Part shown: positions 1-8,814 of the stretch, piece after piece
Layout of the letters: every line of letters begins with the position of its first letter
Numbering within the stretch: the first letter of the stretch is position 1
Assembly: GCA_902786745.1 (NCBI GenBank)
Contig: CADADR010000001.1
Coordinates: forward strand, 310,001-374,000
Source of the DNA: an uncultured Bacteroidia bacterium
GTDB taxonomy: Bacteria > Bacteroidota > Bacteroidia > Bacteroidales > F082
Length of the DNA: 64,000 bases
Direction: 5' to 3'
Notes under the pieces: generated by a model
Database searches by the model: none
The model's input: only the letters and a program-made list of their open reading frames with translations
What the model was told of the DNA's origin: nothing
Position numbers and translations under genes: made by a program

Positions 1-580
1 GCATCAGCACAGCGGTTTTTCGGGTAATGATGTCAAGGTAGTTGAGGTCCCTGAGCTTGTCGAAGGGCCGACCCTTATATGTTTCAACTTCTTCGCGCCG
101 GCCTTTCGACGGGCTCAAGGACCTTGTCCCTTGCATCAGTTCCCCCTCGCTCATGGCGGCGGTGGTGCGCAGCATCTCCTGTAGGATGGCATGGTCGCCA
201 GGCGCGCTGAGCAGCAGCATGGCCTTGGCCAAAAGGAAATCACCGGCCAGCACTGCCGACAGGTTGCCGAACTGGGCCTTCACGGAGCTTCTGCCGCGGC
301 GTTCGTCGGCATCGTCCACCACATCGTCGTGGAGGAGCGTGGCGCTGTGCACCAACTCCACAAAAGCAGCGGCACGCACTGTCCGTTCGTTGACTTGGCC
401 AAAGAGCTTTGCGCTGAGTAATACCAACATCGGGCGCAGCCGTTTGCCGCGCGTGTCGCCTACATAGCGCATAATGCGCTCCATAGGCTCGGTGTCGGCA
501 TGTAAAGTCTTCCCGAAGAAGGCCTCAAACTGCGCCAACTCTGTGGCGATGGGGGTTATGATTTGTGCCAATTCTTTCAC
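1..580 (-). CDS. ispB: Polyprenyl diphosphate synthase (octaprenyl type), 3' end outside window
   Basis: Trans-isoprenyl diphosphate synthase that elongates allylic diphosphates with IPP to make the quinone or lipid-carrier side chain. About 193 residues are visible. GKRLRP (residues 45-50) is the IPP-binding block, and HDDVVDDAD (84-92) is the first Asp-rich, Mg-binding motif. The AAMSEGELMQ and ITRKTAVL segments are also typical of the family. The GTG start at 580 gives the N-terminus usual for Bacteroidales homologues (xxELAQIITPIATELAQF); no better ATG exists upstream. A -7 element ends only 4 bases before this GTG. Oddity: residues ~153-178, between SEGELMQ and NYLDIITRKTA, are encoded by an in-frame palindromic repeat (46-123) that other family members should not have. 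The second Asp-rich motif lies beyond the window, so I cannot say whether the gene is intact. Confidence 0.9.
   Translation of the reverse strand, partial: MKELAQIITPIATELAQFEAFFGKTLHADTEPMERIMRYVGDTRGKRLRPMLVLLSAKLFGQVNERTVRAAAFVELVHSATLLHDDVVDDADERRGRSSVKAQFGNLSAVLAGDFLLAKAMLLLSAPGDHAILQEMLRTTAAMSEGELMQGTRSLSPSKGRREEVETYKGRPFDKLRDLNYLDIITRKTAVLM
46..123. repeat. Palindromic repeat family A, complete copy inside ispB
   Basis: Two inverted 24-base arms surround a 30-base spacer: GGTCCCTGAGCTTGTCGAAG... at 46-69 and its near reverse complement, reading GGCCTTTCGACGGGCTCAAG..., at 100-123. The 78-base length is exactly 26 codons and keeps the host gene open. Same family as 6353-6380, 25630-25646 and 47905-47966. 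Confidence 0.85.
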
Positions 581-584
581 GGCT

Positions 585-593
585 GCAAAAATA
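585..593 (-). promoter_or_regulatory. -7 promoter element for ispB
   Basis: TATTTTTGC on the minus strand matches the Bacteroidetes -7 consensus TAnnTTTG. It ends 4 bases before the GTG start, so the transcript would be leaderless or nearly so. Confidence 0.5.
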
Positions 594-616
594 GCACAAT
601 TTTGCACGATATTTGC

Positions 617-625
617 TATTTTTGC
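617..625 (+). promoter_or_regulatory. -7 promoter element for the macroglobulin gene
   Basis: TATTTTTGC, 25 bases before the ATG at 651. It is divergent from the ispB promoter in the same ~70-base gap. Confidence 0.5.
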
Positions 626-650
626 GTTATTCTTCAAAAACGCATCAACC

Positions 651-3600
651 ATGAAACGCATCGGAATCATCATCGCAATAGTGGCCTTGGTGGCCACCGG
701 TTTGCTGGCATTTGCAACACCAAACCAGAGCCCCGACAACCCTAAAACCCCGAAAAACAATTATGAGACTATGTGGAAAACAGTAAAGGAAAACCTCGAA
801 AAGAACCTGCCAGAGTCGGCAGAGAAGGAACTGGATGCCATCGAGCAACAGGCCGCAAAAGACAAAAATGACATACAACTGCTGAAGACCTATCTCTATC
901 GACAAAAGATCTTCCAGTTCACCATCGAGGAAGACCCTGACCAGCACTTCATTCAATATGCCGAGTCGAAGATCGGGCAACTGGACGAGGTGTGCAACGC
1001 CCTCTTGCACGAGGAAATCGCCAAAGCCTACGCCAATTACTTAGACGAAAACGAATGGCGCATCAACGAAAATCTGCCCATCGACGGCGACATTTCGAAG
1101 GTGGAGATGAAATATTGGGACAAGGAGAGTTTCAAGACGCGCATCAACCAGCATTATGATGAAGCCTTGAAATCCGTCGAGGCACTGAAAAAAGCCAAGA
1201 CCGCAGATTTCATGGAGCTGTTTGAAAACAAGAACAACAACGAGAAAAACATCGAATACGAGGCTTCCTTATTCGAGTTCATGTTCCACCGCGTGGCGAA
1301 ATACTATCAGGAACAGGCCGATGCCGACGATGTGGAAGGCGAGACCGATGTCTGGTGGCTGCCTGCCAAGGACTTTGTGAAAGCCGATCTTGGAACTGCC
1401 GATAACCCACTTACGAAATGCCTGAAGATCTATCAAGACCTTATCTCCTACAACCTAAAAGAAAAGAATGAGGATGTGCTGATTTACAATGACTTCAAAC
1501 GTTTGGAATTCGTCAACAACACCCTTGGCATCCTTCTCCATTACACGCAATACCAAGCCGCCATGGAGAACCTGAAGGCACAGCACAAGGACAATCCCCT
1601 CTCCGCCGAAATCACAGCATCGATAGCACAGAATCTTATGGACCAATACGAAAACAACGTTGAGGACAGCACCCTATTCGACAACTACAAGAAAGCCAAG
1701 ACAATGTGCGAGCAGGCCATCGCCAAATTCCCGAAGTCAAAAGGCGCGAAGAACTGCGAAAACCTCATCAAACGCATTGAGGAGCCGCAAATCGACATCA
1801 CGCTGAAATCGGTACAGCTGCCCAACGAGGCTATCCCCGCCGTGCTGGAATACAAGAACACGACCGCACCTTATTATAGAATCGTGAAAGTCAGCGAGAA
1901 AGAGTTGAGCAAACTCGACAATATGCAAAAGGAGGACTTGCTCAAAGAATTGAACAAAAAGTTGCCTGTTGCGGAGCAGGAACTCATCTTGGCCGCCGAA
2001 ACCGACTATCGCAGCCATAGCACCTTGATTGCGCTTCCAGCCTTGGAGGAAGGTATCTACTACTTGACTGCCACCACCAAACAAGGCATCAAAAGCGAGG
2101 ATAAAACACTGGTACTCAATTTCCAAGTATCCAACCTCGGTTACATCGTTGACCAAAAGGACGAAAAAATGACCGTGGTGACTGTCGACCGCAAAACGGG
2201 GAAAACTGTGGAAGATGTGACCGTGGAACTCTACCGCCGCGAGTGGGACTACAAAGCCCGTGAACACAAGACCATCATCATCGTCACGATGAAATCCGAC
2301 AAAAACGGTCGCGTCGTGCTTGACGACAAGGTGAAAGGCGACAACTCCTTCTGCATCAACTTAAGAAAGGATAATGACAACCTGCTTTCAGAAAGGTACT
2401 TCCGCCTCAATGAGCAGTACAGAAACAACAACGAAATCTACGAAACGAAACTCTTCACCGACCGCGCCATTTATCGTCCCGGACAAACCGTCTATTTCCA
2501 AGGCATCGTGACGCGCAAGCAGGGTGAAGATTTGAGCCTTGCCAGCAATTTTTCGGAAAAGGTTTCTTTCCGCGATGACAACTGGCAAGAGATCAGTTCG
2601 GCCAACTTCACCACCGACGAATACGGCTCGTTCAGCGGCTCTTTCGTCATCCCCACCGACAGGCTGAACGGCGTGTTCCACCTCAACGCCAACCGTGGCA
2701 GTGTGACCATCCGTGTGGAGGAATACAAACGCCCGACCTTCGAGGTGACTTTTGAACAGCCGAAAGAACAATACAAACTGAACCAAGAAGTTACGGTGCG
2801 CGGCGACGTGAAAGCCTACGCCGGTTTCGGCTTGGACGATGTGGAATATACCTATCGTGTCGTCCGAAAGACCTCCTTCCCGTGGCGTTGCTGGTGGTGG
2901 TGGTACCCAGTCGTCGATGACGAACAAATCACCCATGGTAAGGCACGCACTGACGAGAACGGCAAGTTCGCCATCACTTTCAACCTGAAGCCTTCCAAGA
3001 CCATCGCGCCCGAGAAACAGCCTATGTTCACCTACGAAATCGAGGTGACCGCCACGAGCAAGCAAGGCGAGACCCATGCCGACACCTATAGCATCCGTGC
3101 AGGCTACAACGAAATTGCCATCAGCACCGACTTGCCCCACACCATCGAGAAATCGGACCTCGGCAAGTACCAAATCACCGTGAGTAACCTCAGTTGGCAG
3201 CCCGCCAAGAGCCGCATCTCGCGGAAGATTTACCGCTACGACGACCTCGCCAAAATCAATTATTTCGGAGCCATGCAATATCCGGGAGCCCTTGACCGAC
3301 AATTGCTTAGCGATGAACAATTGAACAAACTCTTCCCCGAATACAGTTTCTACGACAAGCAAGCCAAGACTTTGGTCGATGAGACTGAAATTATGGTGGA
3401 CGACAAGGCCAAGTTCTTGGAAGGCAAGATTTTGGAATCTGGGAATTATGTCGTGGAACTCAAGAGTTTGGACGACCCCTTGGCCGTAATGACGGAGGAA
3501 TTCACTATTTACGAGAATGAAGCCAAAAAGATGCCTTATACCGCTATGGTTTGGAGCGATGTGGACAAATCGACCGCCCATCCCGGCGACGAAATCAAGT

Positions 3601-6600
3601 TCAGCATCGGTAGCTCAGCCAAGGATGTGGATATCTGGGTGCAATTGCTCCACGGTGACGAAATCCGTATGGACAAGAAAATAACGGTCAGCAACAGTGT
3701 ACAGACCTTTACTTATAAGGTGACCGAGCAAGACCGTGGAGGCCTCAATTTCCGTTATGTCCTTGTGACGGAAAATGCTTTCAGAACTTCGGACGATCAT
3801 ATTTCCGTGCCTTTCGACAACTATGATTTGGACGTGAAATTGGCCACCGTGCGCGACAAACTCAACCCCGGTGCCGAAGAGACTTGGGAAGTGACCGTCA
3901 ACGACTACAAGAAAAAACCTTTGGAGGCCGCTTTACTGGCTGGAATGTATGATGCCTCGTTGGACGAGTTTGCCCGCAATTACTGGAGTTTCAGTATGTC
4001 GCCTTGGGGCACTCGCAGTTTCCGTTTTTCCACCTGTGCGCACGACTTCACCTCATCCAACACGGGGCTGGAATACTTTTATTTCGCTGAACTCTTCAAC
4101 TTCAGCCTGCCTTCTGATGCGCCCTTCTTTGATTTTGGATATGGCTTCGGAATGCGCCGTTATAGAAAAGGTGGGCGTGTGATGTATGATTATGTTGAGG
4201 AATCAGCACCTATGATGACTGGAGCGGTGTTGGAAAAATCCTCCAATGCGGTAGATTACGAAATCCCTTTGGTGGCACAGAACGCGGCGGATGAAGAAAT
4301 GGTTATGGCAGATGGAGGTAACGAAGTAATGTTTTATGAAGTCACTGAATCGGGAAAGTCCAAGGAGCCCGCCGAGTCAACCCTCCGCGAGAACTTCAAC
4401 GAAACGGCCTTCTTCTTCCCGCAGCTACGCACCAACAATGACGGTAGCGCGACCTTCAGCTTCACCATGCCCGACGCCCTCACGCGCTGGCGCCTGATGC
4501 TACTGGCCTATACCAAGGACCGCAAGACGGGCAGCAACGAGTACACCTTCACCTCCTCGAAGCCCGTGATGATTATGGCCGACATGCCGCGCTATATGTA
4601 TGACAACGACGAATTGTGGTTTGTGGCCAACGTCATCAACACCGGCGATGAGCCTGTCACGCCCAAAGCGAAACTTGAGATTTTTGATGCGGGCACGATG
4701 CAGCCCATCAACATGATTGTTTCCAACGCCACGATACCGATGGAAACCATACAACCTGGTCGAAGCAAGGAAGTGCGCTGGAAGGTGAAGGGACAATATG
4801 ACCTCAGCCTTTTGGCCTTCCGTTTCACCGCCTATGCGGGACAGTTCAGCGATGCCGAACAGCACCTCCTGCCCGTGTTGAGTAGCGAAATCTTTATGAC
4901 GCAGACCCTGCCCATCACCGTTAAGGCCGAGACAGAGAAGACCTTTGACTTTGAGGCCATCGCCAACCCCGACAGCCATGAGCGCGACTACAGCCTGACA
5001 CTCAACTTCAGCACCAACCCCGTGTGGTACGCCGTACAGGCCTTGCCTTACCTGGCCAACATCAGCACCGACCGTGCCGAGACCGCCTTCTATGTGTTCT
5101 ATGCCAACACGCTCTCGTCCTACATCGCCGACCACATCCCGAACCTCTTGAACTACATCAAGAAGTGGCAAATCGAGACACCCGATGCTTTGCTCTCGCA
5201 ACTCGAGAAAGACCAAGACCTGAAGGCCATCATGCTGCAAGAGACGCCGTGGGTGCTCGAAGCCAAGAGCGAGACCGAGCAACGCAGCCGCATCGCCACG
5301 CTCTTCGAGGTGAACACCATCCGTAACCAGCAGACCAACGCTTTGAAACTCATCGAGCAGAAGCAGAAATACAACGGCGGCTGGCCTTGGATGGACGGAA
5401 TGCCCGAGAGTCCTTACATCAGCACCTATATCTTGAGCGGCTTCGGCAAGTTGCAGAAGATGGGCGCGTGGAGTTCGTTGAGCAAGGCCGACCAAAACAC
5501 CGCCCAAAGCATCTGCGACAAGGCCGTGCGTTACCTCGAATACGAGGTGGCCGAGACCTACCGCTATATGAAAGCCCACAGCAAAGGCAAGGATTGGCCC
5601 ATCGGCTCCGGCACCTTGAACGAGCTCTATGCCTTGAGTTTCTTCGATGTGCAAAACTCCGACAAGGACTTCGCCACGGCCAAGAAATACTACCTCAAGA
5701 GTCTTGACGAGACATGGAGTTCGTTCAACTTCAACCAACGTTCGAAGGGTGCCTTGGTGCTCTACCGCAACGGCAACGAGAAGACCGCCAAGCTGATGAT
5801 ACAGTCGTTCAAGGAATGCGCCCAGAAGAACGAGCAAATCGGCATGTACTGGCCGAAGAAATACTTCTCGTTTGAGTCGCACATCGCCACCCATGCCAAC
5901 ATCATGGCGGCCTTCGCCGAGATAGACCAGAATCAGGAGATGATCGACCAGCTGCGCGTGTGGCTGCTCACCCAGAAGCAGACCACGATGTGGGAGAACT
6001 CGGCTTCCACCGCCGATGCCATCTATGCTCTGTTGATGCGCGGCAGCGACTGGTTCGAGGAAGGCAAGGAAGTCACGTTGCGCTTCGGCAATACGCCCAT
6101 CAGCACCGAGGGCGGTGTGGCTGGCACGGGCTTCATCCAACGCCGCTGGAACGCCAACGAGGTGACCCAAGACATGCGCCAGCTCACCGTGAACAACCCG
6201 ACCAACCACTTGGTCTGGGGCGGCCTGTTCCGTCAGTATTTCGTCCCGATTGACGAAGTGAAGAGCGACGAGTCGGGCTTCACCATCAAGCGCGAATTGT
6301 TTGTGGAGACGGTGACGGATAAGGGTAAGAAACTTGTACCCGTTGGGTCTAAGGTCCCTGAGTCTGTCGAAGGGCCGACCCTAAAAGTTGGCGACAAACT
6401 GACTGTGAAGATCACTTTCACCAGCCAGCAAGATATGAGCTTCGTCTTCGTCAAAGACCTCCGTGCCGCAGGTTTCGAGCCGATAGAGCAGATCTCGCGC
6501 TACGAGTACAACGACCGCATGAGCTACTACCAGAGCAACACCGACACCGACATGGAGTTCTTCATCGAGTTCCTGCCCAAGGGCACGCACCAGTTGGAGT

Positions 6601-6719
6601 ACAGCATGTTCGTCACCAAGGAAGGCTACCTCAACAACGGCTACGCCTTGATACAGTGCCAGTATGCGCCGGAGTTCAGCGCTTATTCGGATGGCATGCG
6701 CGTGAAGGTAGGGGAGTAA
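651..6719 (+). CDS. Alpha-2-macroglobulin family protein lacking the thioester motif
   Basis: Very large (2022 aa) envelope protein of the bacterial alpha-2-macroglobulin family, which traps or inhibits proteases. The ATG at 651 starts a signal peptide (basic MKR, hydrophobic to ~residue 22) with no lipobox Cys, so I expect export to the periplasm or outer surface without lipid anchoring. Residues ~30-400 are helical and TPR-like. The MG2 signature (FTDRAIYRPGQTVYF) is near residue 604, the A2M hallmark (FFPQLRTNNDGSATFSF, then TRWRLML) near 1255-1285, and the alpha-helical thioester-type domain spans ~1450-1800 (GGWPWMDGMPESPYISTYIL). The position where C-x-E-Q should sit reads ISTDRAETAFYVFYANTLSS, without Cys or Gln, so covalent trapping by thioester is not expected. 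A Trp-rich stretch (WRCWWWWYP) lies near residue 746. A repeat arm is inserted in frame at residues ~1901-1911. The neighbours give no further clue to its target. Confidence 0.88.
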   Translation: MKRIGIIIAIVALVATGLLAFATPNQSPDNPKTPKNNYETMWKTVKENLEKNLPESAEKELDAIEQQAAKDKNDIQLLKTYLYRQKIFQFTIEEDPDQHFIQYAESKIGQLDEVCNALLHEEIAKAYANYLDENEWRINENLPIDGDISKVEMKYWDKESFKTRINQHYDEALKSVEALKKAKTADFMELFENKNNNEKNIEYEASLFEFMFHRVAKYYQEQADADDVEGETDVWWLPAKDFVKADLGTADNPLTKCLKIYQDLISYNLKEKNEDVLIYNDFKRLEFVNNTLGILLHYTQYQAAMENLKAQHKDNPLSAEITASIAQNLMDQYENNVEDSTLFDNYKKAKTMCEQAIAKFPKSKGAKNCENLIKRIEEPQIDITLKSVQLPNEAIPAVLEYKNTTAPYYRIVKVSEKELSKLDNMQKEDLLKELNKKLPVAEQELILAAETDYRSHSTLIALPALEEGIYYLTATTKQGIKSEDKTLVLNFQVSNLGYIVDQKDEKMTVVTVDRKTGKTVEDVTVELYRREWDYKAREHKTIIIVTMKSDKNGRVVLDDKVKGDNSFCINLRKDNDNLLSERYFRLNEQYRNNNEIYETKLFTDRAIYRPGQTVYFQGIVTRKQGEDLSLASNFSEKVSFRDDNWQEISSANFTTDEYGSFSGSFVIPTDRLNGVFHLNANRGSVTIRVEEYKRPTFEVTFEQPKEQYKLNQEVTVRGDVKAYAGFGLDDVEYTYRVVRKTSFPWRCWWWWYPVVDDEQITHGKARTDENGKFAITFNLKPSKTIAPEKQPMFTYEIEVTATSKQGETHADTYSIRAGYNEIAISTDLPHTIEKSDLGKYQITVSNLSWQPAKSRISRKIYRYDDLAKINYFGAMQYPGALDRQLLSDEQLNKLFPEYSFYDKQAKTLVDETEIMVDDKAKFLEGKILESGNYVVELKSLDDPLAVMTEEFTIYENEAKKMPYTAMVWSDVDKSTAHPGDEIKFSIGSSAKDVDIWVQLLHGDEIRMDKKITVSNSVQTFTYKVTEQDRGGLNFRYVLVTENAFRTSDDHISVPFDNYDLDVKLATVRDKLNPGAEETWEVTVNDYKKKPLEAALLAGMYDASLDEFARNYWSFSMSPWGTRSFRFSTCAHDFTSSNTGLEYFYFAELFNFSLPSDAPFFDFGYGFGMRRYRKGGRVMYDYVEESAPMMTGAVLEKSSNAVDYEIPLVAQNAADEEMVMADGGNEVMFYEVTESGKSKEPAESTLRENFNETAFFFPQLRTNNDGSATFSFTMPDALTRWRLMLLAYTKDRKTGSNEYTFTSSKPVMIMADMPRYMYDNDELWFVANVINTGDEPVTPKAKLEIFDAGTMQPINMIVSNATIPMETIQPGRSKEVRWKVKGQYDLSLLAFRFTAYAGQFSDAEQHLLPVLSSEIFMTQTLPITVKAETEKTFDFEAIANPDSHERDYSLTLNFSTNPVWYAVQALPYLANISTDRAETAFYVFYANTLSSYIADHIPNLLNYIKKWQIETPDALLSQLEKDQDLKAIMLQETPWVLEAKSETEQRSRIATLFEVNTIRNQQTNALKLIEQKQKYNGGWPWMDGMPESPYISTYILSGFGKLQKMGAWSSLSKADQNTAQSICDKAVRYLEYEVAETYRYMKAHSKGKDWPIGSGTLNELYALSFFDVQNSDKDFATAKKYYLKSLDETWSSFNFNQRSKGALVLYRNGNEKTAKLMIQSFKECAQKNEQIGMYWPKKYFSFESHIATHANIMAAFAEIDQNQEMIDQLRVWLLTQKQTTMWENSASTADAIYALLMRGSDWFEEGKEVTLRFGNTPISTEGGVAGTGFIQRRWNANEVTQDMRQLTVNNPTNHLVWGGLFRQYFVPIDEVKSDESGFTIKRELFVETVTDKGKKLVPVGSKVPESVEGPTLKVGDKLTVKITFTSQQDMSFVFVKDLRAAGFEPIEQISRYEYNDRMSYYQSNTDTDMEFFIEFLPKGTHQLEYSMFVTKEGYLNNGYALIQCQYAPEFSAYSDGMRVKVGE
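6353..6380. repeat. Palindromic repeat family A, single arm in frame in the macroglobulin gene
   Basis: GGTCCCTGAGTCTGTCGAAG followed by GGCCGACC matches the 46-73 arm with two mismatches, including the downstream GACC. It encodes KVPESVEGPT between KLVPVGS and LKVGDKLTVKIT. No inverted partner arm follows. Confidence 0.75.
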
Positions 6720-6931
6720 GGGGTGTGTCGGAGACACACCATCCTATTTACCCCATACGTAGTGTGGGGCAGTGAGTGGAGGGCTACCGCCCATCCAAGG
6801 CGTGTCGGAGACACGCTACATCACCGTAGTGAGTCTGATGTAGCGTGCCCTCGGCACGCGATGTGGATGATGTCAGTCCTAGACCCCACACTGCATGTGG
6901 GGTAAATGGAATAACGTGCCTCTGGCACGTC
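6720..6931. repeat. Cluster of short perfect or near-perfect palindromes between convergent genes
   Basis: Hairpins: GGTGTGTCGGAGACACACC (6722-6740); CCCCA...TGGGG (6751-6769); GCGTGTCGGAGACACGC (6800-6816); GCTACATCA/TGATGTAGC (6815-6823 with 6836-6844); GCGTGCCCTCGGCACGC (6843-6859); CCCCACA/TGTGGGG (6884-6902); ACGTGCCTCTGGCACGT (6914-6930). The 6747-6769 and 6884-6906 segments are also inverted copies of each other. No gene is visible. The cluster may act as a terminator region for the two convergent genes, but there are no T-runs. Confidence 0.8.
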
Positions 6932-8233
6932 TTACTGGACCACCAGCTTCACCGTCTGTCCCCAGCCATTCTGATGTTTAATGCGCAGCAGATAAAACCC
7001 CTTAGTAATGTCATGCAGCGCCAACTCATACTGTTGCGTTCCCTCACCAAAAGCGGCCGCTTCGCGCTGCAGCAACTGCCCTTGCAGTGAATACAGCTCA
7101 AACTGCACTTGGCCTTGTGCAGGGTTAAAGAAAGTCACGGAGGCCCTGTCTCTGGCGGGGTTAGGCGCCATTGTGGCATAAAGGCGCTGCACCTCATGGT
7201 CTTCCACGCCGAGATGCACATCCACCGCGATCTTCATCGTCACGGGGAGGTGGTCTGAGCCGTCGAAAAGAGCCTCGGCGACCTCGGTGGGCACAGCAGT
7301 GTTGGAGCCTTGGTTGACACTTTGGTTGTAATGGCGACCGTCATTGCCCACAGCGTGGTAGGAGTTGTTCACATAGCGCATGTGGTTATAGCTGAACTTG
7401 ATTTCGTCGGCCATGAGGATGAAGTCAAAACGGTCGTCCAAGCCACCGCCCGAGAAGCATTCATCAGAGTAGCTGCGCGTTGACTGGGTGTGGTAGGCGG
7501 CAAACTGGCCGTTGCAATTCCATTCGCCCACGCCCGCCGAGCCTAAAGGGTCAATGAAGAGGATACCGGGGTTGCTATAAGTCTGGGTGAGCAGGCGGTA
7601 GCCGCTCTCGGAAGCACCATACATGTTGAAATCGCCCATAATCAAGGCGTTGTCATGGGGATAATGCTGATTGAGGTAGTCCATGGCGGTCTGTATTTGG
7701 GCGCGACGCGAGGCTTCGTAGCCTTGTCCCGCCTTGAGGTGAGCCACGATGCAAATGAGTTTGACGGTGTCGCCCGCGGCCAAGCTCGGGGTCTTCAGGT
7801 AAAGCTCATAGAAATCGGTGTCGCGCGGTTGGGTACGCAGAGCGATGTGCTTGCTTAACCCCAATTTGCGTGAATCAAAGAAGATATGGTTGATGATGTC
7901 CTCTCCCGCATAATTGATGATGTTGTCGGATTGCCAATAGTCGACCCCGTTAATATTCAGGTTGTGGCGCAAAAAAGCGTTTTGTAGTTGTTGTGTGGCG
8001 CCAAACTCGCAGACGGTGAAGATGTCAGGCTTTACATAGTCGACGAGGGTGCGGATGCATTCGTCCTTGCGCTGCGTGTTGTTGTTGGTCTCATAGCAGT
8101 CGGCAAAACCACTGTTGTAGTTACCGTAATACAAAAGGTTGTATTGCATCACGGTGAGTGTGTCCTGCGCGCTGACGGACAGGAAACCCAGCAGTAGGCT
8201 AAAGAGTGTGATGATAGATTTGATGCGCATCAT
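6932..8233 (-). CDS. Secreted endonuclease/exonuclease/phosphatase-fold protein with T9SS sorting domain
   Basis: 433 aa, extracellular. Signal peptide at residues 1-22 (MMRIKSIITLFSLLLGFLSVSA; the second Met at 8230 is an equally possible start). The EEP fold covers ~25-335, with the family blocks MQYNLLYYG near the start, MGDFNMYG in the middle and a C-terminal SDHLPVTMKI that carries the catalytic Asp-His. Such domains hydrolyse phosphodiesters (DNase or phospholipid/phosphate esters); substrate cannot be read from sequence. The last ~85 residues are a T9SS type A sorting domain (MAPNPARDRASVTF ... YSLQGQLL ... GFYLLRI), so the protein should be exported across the outer membrane and anchored or released by the Por machinery (porZ is at 21838-24171). 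Monocistronic, with its own promoter, divergent from the 8311 lipoprotein. Confidence 0.88.
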   Translation of the reverse strand: MMRIKSIITLFSLLLGFLSVSAQDTLTVMQYNLLYYGNYNSGFADCYETNNNTQRKDECIRTLVDYVKPDIFTVCEFGATQQLQNAFLRHNLNINGVDYWQSDNIINYAGEDIINHIFFDSRKLGLSKHIALRTQPRDTDFYELYLKTPSLAAGDTVKLICIVAHLKAGQGYEASRRAQIQTAMDYLNQHYPHDNALIMGDFNMYGASESGYRLLTQTYSNPGILFIDPLGSAGVGEWNCNGQFAAYHTQSTRSYSDECFSGGGLDDRFDFILMADEIKFSYNHMRYVNNSYHAVGNDGRHYNQSVNQGSNTAVPTEVAEALFDGSDHLPVTMKIAVDVHLGVEDHEVQRLYATMAPNPARDRASVTFFNPAQGQVQFELYSLQGQLLQREAAAFGEGTQQYELALHDITKGFYLLRIKHQNGWGQTVKLVVQ

Positions 8234-8248
8234 AGAGTCAAATATGCA

Positions 8249-8257
8249 GCAAAAGTA
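8249..8257 (-). promoter_or_regulatory. -7 promoter element for the T9SS nuclease
   Basis: TACTTTTGC on the minus strand, 15 bases before the ATG at 8233. Confidence 0.5.
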
Positions 8258-8287
8258 GAAATTTTGGCGCGATATTTGAATATATTC

Positions 8288-8296
8288 TATTTTTGC
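8288..8296 (+). promoter_or_regulatory. -7 promoter element for the lipoprotein pair
   Basis: TATTTTTGC, 14 bases before the ATG at 8311. Confidence 0.5.
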
Positions 8297-8310
8297 AAAG
8301 CGATTTAGTT

Positions 8311-8814
8311 ATGAAAAACAAGATTCAAATGGGTGTGTTGGCCTTGATGGCCATGGTGTTTGTGACGATGAGTGGCTGTCGCAAGCATGAAGACAACAAC
8401 TGGGTGCCTTTTCTCGGCCATTGGGGTTGTGAGCAATATATCAGTTGCCGCACCGATAGCACGACGGGTCGTGAGCAGTGGGACACGCTTCAGTTTGAGG
8501 CATGCACCGGTGGCGAGTACGAGCTCTTTTTCTACAACACGGGCAAAGGCTTGCTGAAACTCAACAACAGCCCCGCATTCATCAAGGAGTTCACCTGTAA
8601 CTATAAGTACGATTCCCTCAATCATGTTCTTGAGGTGGAGGGTGCTGCATGGCTATATGCCATCTATGGCAGCCTGACCTCAATGGAAAACCATGCGGAA
8701 TTCCTTATCGAGTCGCTCACCGACAGCACTTTGGTGGCTTCGTGGACCAATATGGTCTCTGAACCACAGCCTTTCTTTGAACGGTTTTTCTTGAGAAGGA
8801 TAGAAGATGAATAA
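8311..8814 (+). CDS. Small lipoprotein, lipocalin-like, function unknown
   Basis: 167 aa. Start at 8311 (MKNKIQMGVLALMAMVFV), followed by lipobox TMSGC, so lipid-anchored after signal peptidase II cleavage. The mature part begins with a G-H-W-G-C-E motif (FLGHWGCEQYISC) and alternates short hydrophobic beta segments, as in small lipocalin-like lipoproteins of Bacteroidales. Its neighbour at 8807 has the same layout (FIGTWGVERIEYF), so the two are probably diverged tandem paralogues; the ORFs overlap by 8 bases and form one operon. I do not recognise a specific function. Confidence 0.75.
   Translation: MKNKIQMGVLALMAMVFVTMSGCRKHEDNNWVPFLGHWGCEQYISCRTDSTTGREQWDTLQFEACTGGEYELFFYNTGKGLLKLNNSPAFIKEFTCNYKYDSLNHVLEVEGAAWLYAIYGSLTSMENHAEFLIESLTDSTLVASWTNMVSEPQPFFERFFLRRIEDE

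Noticed and set aside
42..467. 141-codon plus-strand ORF at the left edge
   Set aside because: Antisense to the polyprenyl synthase. It is open mainly because the palindromic repeat reads through in both directions.
2388..6209. Long minus-strand ORFs opposite the macroglobulin gene (397 and 569 codons)
   Set aside because: They lie antisense to a gene with clear family motifs; GC-rich third positions keep the opposite frame open. No recognisable domain or start context.
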